A stretch of DNA of 42,931 bases from an uncultured Elusimicrobia bacterium. Its GTDB lineage: Bacteria > Elusimicrobiota > Elusimicrobia > Elusimicrobiales > UBA9959. Below are positions 15,782 through 25,271 of this stretch, in pieces (within the stretch, counting starts at the first letter, position 1; the number at the start of each line of letters is the position of its first letter). Location of the stretch: contig CAIQNV010000085.1 in NCBI GenBank assembly GCA_903873295.1, forward strand, positions 1-42,931, in the 5' to 3' direction. The notes beneath the pieces are model-generated. The model searched no databases. It saw nothing but the letters and a program-made list of their open reading frames with translations, and had not been told where the DNA came from. The position numbers were made by a program, and so were the translations under genes.

Positions 15782-17554
15782 ATGACAAAGCACACCGGAC
15801 TTCAGAACTGGGTTGAGGAGATGCGCGGGCTCTGCTCCCCCGATAAAGTAGTATGGATAGACGGCTCGGCGGAAGAGAAGAAAAGACTGGAGGAAGACGC
15901 CGTCGCCTCCGGCGAGGTGCTGCGCCTCGACGAGGAAAAGCTGCCCGGCTGTCTCTTTCACCGGACGAAAGGGAACGACGTGGCCCGCACGGAGCACCTC
16001 ACCTATATCTGCTCCCCGGAAAAAGACGACGCCGGCCCCACGAACAACTGGCTGCCGCCCGAAGAAGGGTACCGCAAAGCCTCCGAAATACTCAAAGATT
16101 CGATGAAGGGGAGGACGATGTTCGTCATTCCTTTTTCCATGGGCCCTGTCGACTCCGCTTTTTCAAAGATCGGGGTGGAGATAACGGACAGCCTCTATGT
16201 AGTGCTGAACATGCTTATCATGACGCGGACCGGAAGCAGGGTCCTGGCCAAGCTCGGGACCGAGGGCGGTTTCACGAAGTGCATGCACGGAAAGGCCGGC
16301 CTGGACGAGAACAAGCGCCTTATCCTCCATTTCCCGGAAGACAACGCCATCTGGAGCGTGGGCTCGGGCTACGGCGGGAACGCCCTGCTGGGGAAAAAAT
16401 GTCTTTCATTGCGCATCGCGAGCGCCCTGGCCCGGAAAGAAGGCTGGCTGGCGGAGCACATGCTGATACTCGGCCTCGAGCATAAGGACGGGCACATCGA
16501 ATACGTGGCGGCCTCCTTCCCCAGCGCCTGCGGAAAGACGAACCTGGCCATGCTGATCCCCCCCGAAGTCATGAAGGCCAAGGGCTACCGCGTCTGGACG
16601 GTCGGGGACGATATCGCCTGGCTGCGCGTAGGCGCCGACGGCAGGCTCTGGGCGGTAAACCCGGAGGCGGGCTTTTTCGGGGTCGCCCCGGGCACGAATT
16701 CAAAGACTAATCCCAACGCGATGGCCACGGTAAAAAAGAACACCATCTTCACGAACGTGGTGCTGGCCGACGACCACACGGTCTGGTGGGAGGGGGGGGA
16801 CGGCGAGCCGCCCGCCTCCGGGCTCGACTGGCAGGGGAAACCCTGGAAGCCGGGGACAAAGGACGCGCAGGGCAAAACGATAGCCGGCGCCCACCCGAAC
16901 AGCCGCTTCACGGCCCCGGCGTCGCAGTGCCCCTGCCTCTCCCCCAAATGGGAGGAGCCGCAGGGCGTGCCGATCTCGGCTATTATATTCGGGGGAAGAA
17001 GGGCCCGGCTGGCGCCGCTCGTCTATCAATCCACGAGCTGGGAGCACGGAGTTTACGTCGGAGCCACGATGGCCTCCGAGCGCACGGCGGCCCAGGTGGG
17101 CAGCCAGGGCGAGGTCAGGCGCGACCCCATGGCGATGCTGCCCTTCTGCGGCTACCACATGGCCGATTATTTCGCCCACTGGCTGGCGATGGGGAAAAAA
17201 GCGGCCAAGCCGCCGAAGATCTTCCACGTGAACTGGTTCAGGACGGATGAAAAAGGCAAATTCCTCTGGCCGGGCTACGGCGATAACGCCCGCGTTCTGG
17301 AGTGGATACTTCAGAGATGCCGCGGCGAGGGCAAAGCCGTCCAGACCCCGATAGGCCATGTTCCGACGCCCGACGCGCTGGACCTTGCCGGCCTCGACCT
17401 GCCCGCGGACGCGCTCGGGAAACTGCTGGAGGTCCGCGCCGACGAATGGCGGGCCGAAGCGGCGGACCATAAGGTGTTCTTCGATTCGCTGGGGCCGAAG
17501 CTTCCCGCGGAGCTGCGCAGGCAGAACGAGGAGCTTGTCAGGCGGCTCTCTTAA
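15782..17554 (+). CDS. pckG: Phosphoenolpyruvate carboxykinase, GTP-dependent
   Basis: It interconverts oxaloacetate plus GTP with PEP plus CO2 plus GDP, linking the TCA cycle to gluconeogenesis (or fixing CO2 in reverse). It has 590 residues, in the normal range for the GTP class. The kinase-1a P-loop with the reactive cysteine is FPSACGKTN (C250, K253 region). Other class signatures are NPEAGFFGVAPGT and FLWPGYGDNARVL near the C terminus. The ATG at 15782 is set by GGGAGG six bases upstream. It follows the citrate synthase gene by 55 bases with no terminator between, so the two are probably cotranscribed. Confidence 0.95.
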   Translation: MTKHTGLQNWVEEMRGLCSPDKVVWIDGSAEEKKRLEEDAVASGEVLRLDEEKLPGCLFHRTKGNDVARTEHLTYICSPEKDDAGPTNNWLPPEEGYRKASEILKDSMKGRTMFVIPFSMGPVDSAFSKIGVEITDSLYVVLNMLIMTRTGSRVLAKLGTEGGFTKCMHGKAGLDENKRLILHFPEDNAIWSVGSGYGGNALLGKKCLSLRIASALARKEGWLAEHMLILGLEHKDGHIEYVAASFPSACGKTNLAMLIPPEVMKAKGYRVWTVGDDIAWLRVGADGRLWAVNPEAGFFGVAPGTNSKTNPNAMATVKKNTIFTNVVLADDHTVWWEGGDGEPPASGLDWQGKPWKPGTKDAQGKTIAGAHPNSRFTAPASQCPCLSPKWEEPQGVPISAIIFGGRRARLAPLVYQSTSWEHGVYVGATMASERTAAQVGSQGEVRRDPMAMLPFCGYHMADYFAHWLAMGKKAAKPPKIFHVNWFRTDEKGKFLWPGYGDNARVLEWILQRCRGEGKAVQTPIGHVPTPDALDLAGLDLPADALGKLLEVRADEWRAEAADHKVFFDSLGPKLPAELRRQNEELVRRLS

Positions 17555-17594
17555 GCCGCGGCGGCCGCGGAGCGCCGGAAAAAGCCCGCGGCTT
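17553..17594 (+). terminator. Possible weak terminator after PEP carboxykinase
   Basis: A perfect 9-bp inverted repeat AAGCCGCGG / CCGCGGCTT starts at the stop codon of the gene. The loop is long and only TTT follows, so efficiency is doubtful. Confidence 0.3.
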
Positions 17595-17689
17595 TCGCGC
17601 CAGTATGCTAATATGTTCGTATATGGGCGGACTATAAAAGGCACATAACGGGACGCCGTCCGCCCCGCGAGCGCGCTGAGGTTAAATAT

Positions 17690-18367
17690 ATGAAAAACGA
17701 CCAGTCTTTTCTAAAGGATATTCTGCTGCAGATCCCTCCCGCCAATAAGAAGCTCAAGTCCTTGGCGGCCCTTTTGGCCGAGCGGCTGAAAAACGACCCC
17801 GATGATTTCTGGGCCTGGGATAATCTCGCGAACCTGTATTTCAGCGAGGGTTTCGTTCTTCAGTCGATAGACATCTACCACAAGGCTCTCAAGATCAAGC
17901 CCGACCTCCCGGTCGTCCAACTGCGCATAGGCATAGCTTATTACCGGCTGGCCTACCTCGGCAAAGCCATCCTCGAGCTGGAAAAGGCCGTCAGCATGGA
18001 CCCCGGCCTCGCCATGGCGCATTACTATCTGGGTTTCGCTTATTACCACAGGGGGGACTCGGACCGGTCTTTGGAGCATTTCCAGCGGGTGAAGGAGATC
18101 AGCCCGGAAACGCGGATCGTGTATTACCACATGGCGGAGGCTTATCTGCAGAAGAGGCGTTTCAGGGACGCTATCGAACTTCTGGAGAAACTGATCAAGG
18201 TCAGCCCTTCTTCGGCCACAGCCTGGTACAAGCTGGGCCTGGCTTACCAGGGGCTCTACATGAACATAGAGGCCGCCAACGCTTTCCGGGTGGCGCTCAA
18301 GTTCAATCCGCAGGATATGCGTTCGGAAAATATGCTGGAGCTGATCACCAACGTTCCGGGGATCTAG
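17690..18367 (+). CDS. TPR-repeat protein
   Basis: This 225-residue soluble protein is made almost entirely of tetratricopeptide repeats, about five copies from residue 35 on, with typical spacing. Visible units include DDFWAWDNLANLYFSEG, PVVQLRIGIAYYRLAYLG, MAHYYLGFAYYHRG and ATAWYKLGLAYQGL. TPR proteins are protein-protein scaffolds; the partner is unknown. It has no signal peptide. It stands between PEP carboxykinase and the convergent isocitrate dehydrogenase, with a shared terminator downstream. Any link to carbon metabolism is only positional. Confidence 0.85.
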   Translation: MKNDQSFLKDILLQIPPANKKLKSLAALLAERLKNDPDDFWAWDNLANLYFSEGFVLQSIDIYHKALKIKPDLPVVQLRIGIAYYRLAYLGKAILELEKAVSMDPGLAMAHYYLGFAYYHRGDSDRSLEHFQRVKEISPETRIVYYHMAEAYLQKRRFRDAIELLEKLIKVSPSSATAWYKLGLAYQGLYMNIEAANAFRVALKFNPQDMRSENMLELITNVPGI

Positions 18368-18394
18368 GAACGGGATATTTATCCTGCGATAAAG

Positions 18395-18421
18395 GGGCTG
18401 CTGAATTTTCGGCAGCCCTTT

Positions 18422-18422
<1 letters not shown>
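18395..18422. terminator. Bidirectional terminator between TPR gene and icd
   Basis: GGGCTGCTGAA and TTCGGCAGCCC (18395-18405 and 18408-18418) form a stem of about 10 bp with one G-U pair. TTTT follows on the plus strand and a three-T run on the minus strand. It serves the two convergent genes and touches the icd stop codon. Confidence 0.8.
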
Positions 18423-20734
<2,312 letters not shown>

Positions 20735-20742
20735 TTATACTT

Positions 20743-20772
20743 AGAATATTGAATAAGCGCCGGAGTTGTCAA
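20743..20772 (-). promoter_or_regulatory. Sigma-70 promoter of icd
   Basis: On the minus strand a perfect TTGACA (20767-20772) and TATTCT (20743-20748) are 18 bases apart. The predicted leader is about 90 bases. Confidence 0.65.
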
Positions 20773-20814
20773 GCCCGCTGGGAGCCGGAGCGCGCCCGCC
20801 CTGAAAATAAAATA

Positions 20815-20820
20815 TATAAT
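20815..20820 (+). promoter_or_regulatory. Consensus -10 element eight bases before the aconitase start
   Basis: A perfect TATAAT ends eight bases before the ATG, so transcription would start at or next to the start codon. No good -35 is seen at 16-18 bases. An AGGA is present in the short gap, so conventional initiation from an unseen upstream promoter is also possible. Confidence 0.4.
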
Positions 20821-20828
20821 ACAGGAAT

Positions 20829-22760
20829 ATGAAACAGAACATCATCGAAAAGATCCTTTCGGCCCATCTCCGCGAGGGAAGCCTCGGCGGCGGCGAGATC
20901 GGCCTGCGCATAGACCAGACCCTGACGCAGGACGCCACCGGCACCATGGCCTACCTGCAGTTCGAGGCCATGGGCCTGCGCGAGATAAAAACCGATCTGT
21001 CCGTTTCTTACGTCGATCACAATACGGTCCAGGTGGGGTTCGAGAACTCCGACGACCACAGGTACCTGCAGACCGTGGCCGCCAAATACGGCGTCGTTTT
21101 CTCCAGGCCGGGCAACGGCATCTGCCACCAGGTGCATTTGGAGCGCTTCGGCAAGCCCGGCACCACGCTGCTGGGGTCCGACAGCCACACCCCCACCGGC
21201 GGCGGCATAGGCCAGGTGGCTATGGGAGCCGGCGGCCTGGACGTGGCCGTGGCCATGGGCGGCGGCCTGTTCTATACCGCGGCCCCCAAAGTATATTTAG
21301 TGCGGCTGGCCGGGGAGCTCAAGCCCTGGGTGACCGCCAAGGACGTAGTCCTCAAAATGCTTGAGCTCCTGACCACCAGAGGCAACGTGGGCGTGATGCT
21401 GGAATACGGCGGGCCCGGCGTGAAGAAGCTCTCGGTGCCGCAGCGCGCCACCATAGCCAACATGGGGGCCGAGATGGGCGTGACCTGCTCGGTCTTCCCT
21501 TCCGACAATGTCACCGGAAAATTCCTGAAGGCCCAGGGCCGCGGGGCCGACTGGACGGAACTGAAGGCGGACCGGGGCGCGAAATACGCCAGGGTGATCG
21601 ATCTTGACCTCTCGTCGCTAGAGCCGCTGGCCGCCTGCCCGCACAGCCCCGGCATCATCAAAAAGATCTCCGAGCTGGAAGGCAAGCCGGTGGACCAGGT
21701 CTGCATAGGCTCCTGCACCAATTCTTCCTATAAGGACATGATGACGGTGGCCGCGATACTGAAGGGCCGCAAGGTGCACCCCGGCGTCAGCCTGGGCGTG
21801 GCGCCCGGCTCGCGCCAGGTGCTGCAGATGATGGCCCGCAAAGGCGCCCTGACGGACCTGCTGGACGCCGGCGCCCGCATACTGGAGAGCGCCTGCGGCT
21901 TCTGCATAGGCAACCACTTTTCCCCCAGGAGCGGCGGGGTGTCCATCCGCACCTCCAACCGCAACTTCGAGGCCCGCAGCGGCACGGCCGACGCGCAGAT
22001 ATACCTGACCAGCCCCGAGGTGGCCGCGGTGGCCGCCGTCACGGGCAAATTCACGGACCCGCGCGGGGCCGGCCTGGAATATCCCGCCGTAAAAGAGCCC
22101 GCCTCTTTCCTGGTGGACGACTCCATGTTCATAAAACCTTCCCCGGAGGGGGCGCGGACCGCGGTTTTCCGCGGCCCTAATATCGGAGAGCCGCCCAGGA
22201 ACGAGAAAATGCCCGAGAGCCTGAACGGCGCGGTGATGATAGTCGTAGGCGACAAGATAACCACCGATCATATCATGCCCGCCGGCGCCCGTTTGAAGTA
22301 CCGCTCCAACGTGCCGAAATACGCGCAGTACGTGTTCGAGAACGTGGACGGCGGCTTCCCGGCGCGCTGCCTCGCCGGGAAAGCGGCGGGCCTGCACAAT
22401 ATCATCGTGGCCGGCGAATCCTACGGCCAGGGCTCCAGCCGCGAGCACGCGGCCATGTGCCCGATGTACCTGGGCGTGAAGGCGGTGGCGGCCAGGTCCT
22501 TTGAGCGCATACACGCGGCGAACCTCCTCAATTTCGGCATAGCGCCGCTGACGTTCAGGAACCCGGCGGACAGCGCGGGCCTGCAGGCGGGCGACAAGCT
22601 TGCCTGCCCGGACTGGCGGGCCGCGGTGGCCGAGGGGAAACCGGTGCTGCTCAGGAACGGGCGCACCGGCGCCTCCATTGAGTGCGTCTGCGCGCTTTCA
22701 GAGCGGCAGCGCGCCATCCTGCTGGCGGGCGGGCTTCTGAACTATACCACCGGCGCCTAG
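20829..22760 (+). CDS. acnA: Aconitate hydratase, Aquifex-type
   Basis: Aconitase isomerises citrate to isocitrate through a [4Fe-4S] cluster. At 643 residues it is the short, Aquifex-type form rather than the roughly 890-residue AcnA. Cluster ligands are C296 (GSCTNSS), C356 and C359 (ACGFC). Other signs are LGSDSHTPTGGGIG near 116 and the C-terminal swivel domain with GESYGQGSSREHAA, which carries the catalytic serine and arginine region. It is divergent from isocitrate dehydrogenase, the next enzyme in the path. The 220 bases after it hold the promoter of the two-component island. Confidence 0.95.
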   Translation: MKQNIIEKILSAHLREGSLGGGEIGLRIDQTLTQDATGTMAYLQFEAMGLREIKTDLSVSYVDHNTVQVGFENSDDHRYLQTVAAKYGVVFSRPGNGICHQVHLERFGKPGTTLLGSDSHTPTGGGIGQVAMGAGGLDVAVAMGGGLFYTAAPKVYLVRLAGELKPWVTAKDVVLKMLELLTTRGNVGVMLEYGGPGVKKLSVPQRATIANMGAEMGVTCSVFPSDNVTGKFLKAQGRGADWTELKADRGAKYARVIDLDLSSLEPLAACPHSPGIIKKISELEGKPVDQVCIGSCTNSSYKDMMTVAAILKGRKVHPGVSLGVAPGSRQVLQMMARKGALTDLLDAGARILESACGFCIGNHFSPRSGGVSIRTSNRNFEARSGTADAQIYLTSPEVAAVAAVTGKFTDPRGAGLEYPAVKEPASFLVDDSMFIKPSPEGARTAVFRGPNIGEPPRNEKMPESLNGAVMIVVGDKITTDHIMPAGARLKYRSNVPKYAQYVFENVDGGFPARCLAGKAAGLHNIIVAGESYGQGSSREHAAMCPMYLGVKAVAARSFERIHAANLLNFGIAPLTFRNPADSAGLQAGDKLACPDWRAAVAEGKPVLLRNGRTGASIECVCALSERQRAILLAGGLLNYTTGA

Positions 22761-22839
22761 GCGCCGCCCCTCCGGGCGCAGGCCGGAACCGGCGGAGATC
22801 CGGGTTAATAATCGGACCGGGAATGTCCGGTGATCCGTG

Positions 22840-22868
22840 TTGACTCTTTAGCTCTTATCTGTTATTAT
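22840..22868 (+). promoter_or_regulatory. Sigma-70 promoter of the two-component island
   Basis: TTGACT (22840-22845), a 17-base spacer, then TATTAT (22863-22868), followed by a T-rich run. The leader to the first receiver gene is about 110 bases and GC-rich. Confidence 0.7.
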
Positions 22869-22920
22869 TTTTTAACGGGAGCCGCCGCCCGGGGAGGCGG
22901 GATAAAAACGTTCTTTTTCC

Positions 22921-22935
22921 GTCGCCCGGGGCGAC
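22921..22935. repeat. Inverted repeat in the leader of the two-component island
   Basis: GTCGCCC-G-GGGCGAC is a perfect 7-bp palindrome about 45 bases downstream of the predicted transcription start. It may be an operator; with one central base it would not form a stable RNA loop. Confidence 0.3.
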
Positions 22936-22984
22936 AGGCGGGCCGGCTCTCAATCGCGGCATCTTACCGGACACGAGAGGATCA

Positions 22985-23404
22985 ATGAAAAAATCAACGA
23001 TACTTATTATTGACGATGACCAGGACATAGTCGAAGGGACGCGGGTCATGCTGGAGGCAAAAGGCTATTCCGTGCTGTCCGCCGGCGATTATGCGGCGGG
23101 GTTCGCGAAAATAAGGGAAGCGAAGCCGGACCTGATCATCCTCGACGCTATGCTCATGCTGAACGATAAATCGGGCCTGCAGCTTCCTACCGAGATCCGG
23201 AAGGAGCCCGCGATAGCCGGCATCCCCATTCTTATGATCACCGCTATAAACGATGGGCAGACCGGAGAGGAGTTCGCCCCCGGAACCGAGGACGAGAATC
23301 TCCCCATAGACGGATTTCTTAACAAGCCCGCGCGGCAGGAAGAGCTGTACCGGCAGATCGAACTGCTGCTGAAGATGAAGACGAGCAAATGGGCCGGGAA
23401 ATAG
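22985..23404 (+). CDS. Stand-alone response regulator receiver (first)
   Basis: A 139-residue single receiver domain with all key residues: the acidic pocket D10-D12, phosphoacceptor D54 (IILDAML), T86 and K114 (LNKPA). There is no DNA-binding output domain, so it must act by protein contact or as a phosphate shuttle. Compared with a classical receiver it has about 10 to 15 extra residues between T86 and K114 (GQTGEEFAPGTEDE), a loop also present in shorter form in the next gene. Its ATG has GAGAGGA upstream. It is the first gene behind the 22840 promoter. Confidence 0.9.
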   Translation: MKKSTILIIDDDQDIVEGTRVMLEAKGYSVLSAGDYAAGFAKIREAKPDLIILDAMLMLNDKSGLQLPTEIRKEPAIAGIPILMITAINDGQTGEEFAPGTEDENLPIDGFLNKPARQEELYRQIELLLKMKTSKWAGK

Positions 23405-23479
23405 TTTAAAGTTCTGAAAGGTATAATGCTTTTTTGCCGGTGGATTTAAGGATCATAGAAAGACAAGGACGGAGGGGCT

Positions 23480-23869
23480 ATGGCTAAAATACTTATAGTG
23501 GACGACGACCCTGATATAGTGGAGTCGATGCGCATAATCCTGGAAAGCTGCCGGCACACGGTAAAGGTGGCCAAAAGCGGCGAGGAAGGCCTTAAAGAGG
23601 CCGGCGCGGACAAATACGACCTTGTCATCCTGGACGTCATGATGGAAACCATGAGCACGGGTTTCGAAGTGGCGCGGAGCCTGCGGGAAAGCCGCGACAA
23701 TAAAGCCGTGCCGATACTCATGCTTACCGCCATAAAAGAAAGCACCGGCCTGGATTTCAAGAGCGAGGTGGGCGATAAAGACTGGCTGCCGGTGAACGCC
23801 TATCTTGAAAAGCCGCTGAAGCCGCACGAGCTCCTGCAGAAAGTAGAGTCGCTCCTTAAGGGGAAGTGA
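23480..23869 (+). CDS. Stand-alone response regulator receiver (second)
   Basis: A 129-residue receiver domain with D8-D10, phosphoacceptor D52 (VILDVMM), T83 and K111 (LEKPL). Like its neighbour it has no output domain and an extended loop before the conserved lysine (STGLDFKSEVGDKDW). It has a strong GGAGGGG ribosome site. The gap from the first receiver is 75 bases and contains a TATAAT at 23422 without a matching -35. It ends five bases before the first kinase gene and probably is its direct partner. Confidence 0.9.
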   Translation: MAKILIVDDDPDIVESMRIILESCRHTVKVAKSGEEGLKEAGADKYDLVILDVMMETMSTGFEVARSLRESRDNKAVPILMLTAIKESTGLDFKSEVGDKDWLPVNAYLEKPLKPHELLQKVESLLKGK

Positions 23870-23873
23870 GACC

Positions 23874-25271
23874 TTGGACGATACCAACTTAAAGCCCGCG
23901 GAAGGGCTGACGGAGAGGCTTTACTGGCTCATCCGGCTGCGCTGGGTCGCCGTGGGCGGCGTGTTCTTCACGGCCCTGTTCGCCGACAAGGCGCTGCATA
24001 TCCCGCTGGCCTTGGCGGCGCTTTATTCCATCGCCGGGGCCCTCGGCGTCTACAACCTCCTGTTCCTCCTGTATCTGGCCTGGTTCAGGGCGGCGGCCCG
24101 CCCGGACCTGCCGGCGCTCGCCAACCGTCTCGCCAACGCCCAGATCGCCATGGACCTGCTGGGCCTGACGGCGCTGCTGCATTTCTCGGGCGGCGTGGAG
24201 AACCCGTTCGCTTATTATTTCGTCTTTCACATGATAATAGCTAGCGTCCTGCTTTCCCGGCGCGCCAGCTACCTGCAGGCGACTTTCGCCGTCTTCCTTT
24301 TTCTGCTGATGGCCGGCCTGGAATATTCCGGGGTGTGGACGCATTACTGCGTAGCCGTCCAGGCTGCCGGCTGCCGGCGGGCCGATCTCATAAACCTGCT
24401 GGGCGTGGCCGCGGCTTTCACCAGCACGCTGTATATCGCCGTCTATATGGCCGGCTCCGTCTCGCTCAAGCTCAGGGAGAAAGAGGCGACCCTGCGCGCG
24501 GCGAACCTGCTGCTGAATGAAAAGGACCGCATCAAGAGCAACTACGTGCTGCGCGTGTCGCACGACATTAAGGACCACCTGGCGGCGATACAGGCCTGTC
24601 TCGACCCCGTGCTGCACGGGCTGACGGGCGAGCTTAAGCCGGCCCAGGAAAATCTGATACGCAGATCGTACGAGCGGACGGAAAAGCTTACGGTCTTCGT
24701 CAAAGCGCTGCTTGAAATAACCCGGATAAAGCTGAGCCAGAAAATGGAGACGGGGCCTTTCTCCCTCAGGAAGGCCGCCGAGAGCGCGGTTAATTTAGTG
24801 GAGGAGCGGGCCAAGGCCAAGAATATCAAACTGAATTTCGCGGTAGGCCCCGGGGTGGACGTGATCGTAGGGGCGCAGATCTACATCGAGGAAACCATAG
24901 CCAATTTCCTGTCGAATTCCATAAAGTACACCCCCGAGGGCGGCAGCGTGGACCTCATGATAGGGGACGCCGGCGCCTCGGTGCTGATACGGGTCAGCGA
25001 TACCGGGATGGGGATCCCCAAGGGCGACCTGCCTCATATCTTCGAGGAATTCTACCGCGCGAAGAACGCTAAGGCCGCGGAGCGGACCGGGACGGGACTG
25101 GGCCTTTCCATCGCCAAAGAGGTGGCGAAGAGGCACAATGGCCGCATCTGGGCTGAATCGCAGGAGGGGAAGGGCAGCATATTCTATCTCTCCCTGCCGA
25201 AAGAAGCCGCCGAGCCCGGCCGGTCGGGCGACGCAGGCTCGCCGCCCGGCTTACGGGTCTCCGGCGGATGA
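23874..25271 (+). CDS. Membrane sensor histidine kinase
   Basis: This 465-residue kinase has an N-terminal membrane domain of about six helices (residues 24-195, starting with LRWVAVGG). There is almost no periplasmic loop, then a dimerisation/phosphoacceptor domain with H230 (RVSHDIKDHLAAI) and a complete ATPase domain: N box around N344-N348, G1 box DTGMGIP at 376-382, and G2 box GTGLGLSIAKEV at 406-417. The start codon is TTG at 23874, five bases after the previous stop, with AAGGGGAAG as ribosome site; no ATG or GTG fits better. Signal sensing is probably within the membrane. It overlaps the next kinase by ATGA. Confidence 0.9.
   Translation: MDDTNLKPAEGLTERLYWLIRLRWVAVGGVFFTALFADKALHIPLALAALYSIAGALGVYNLLFLLYLAWFRAAARPDLPALANRLANAQIAMDLLGLTALLHFSGGVENPFAYYFVFHMIIASVLLSRRASYLQATFAVFLFLLMAGLEYSGVWTHYCVAVQAAGCRRADLINLLGVAAAFTSTLYIAVYMAGSVSLKLREKEATLRAANLLLNEKDRIKSNYVLRVSHDIKDHLAAIQACLDPVLHGLTGELKPAQENLIRRSYERTEKLTVFVKALLEITRIKLSQKMETGPFSLRKAAESAVNLVEERAKAKNIKLNFAVGPGVDVIVGAQIYIEETIANFLSNSIKYTPEGGSVDLMIGDAGASVLIRVSDTGMGIPKGDLPHIFEEFYRAKNAKAAERTGTGLGLSIAKEVAKRHNGRIWAESQEGKGSIFYLSLPKEAAEPGRSGDAGSPPGLRVSGG

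Noticed and set aside
17604-17640. AT-rich patch with TATAAA ahead of the TPR gene
   Set aside because: No -35 box at 16-18 bases; left uncalled although a promoter there is plausible.
23422-23427. TATAAT between the two stand-alone receiver genes
   Set aside because: There is no -35 at any normal spacing, no extended -10, and the gap to the next start is over 50 bases. Not enough to call a promoter.
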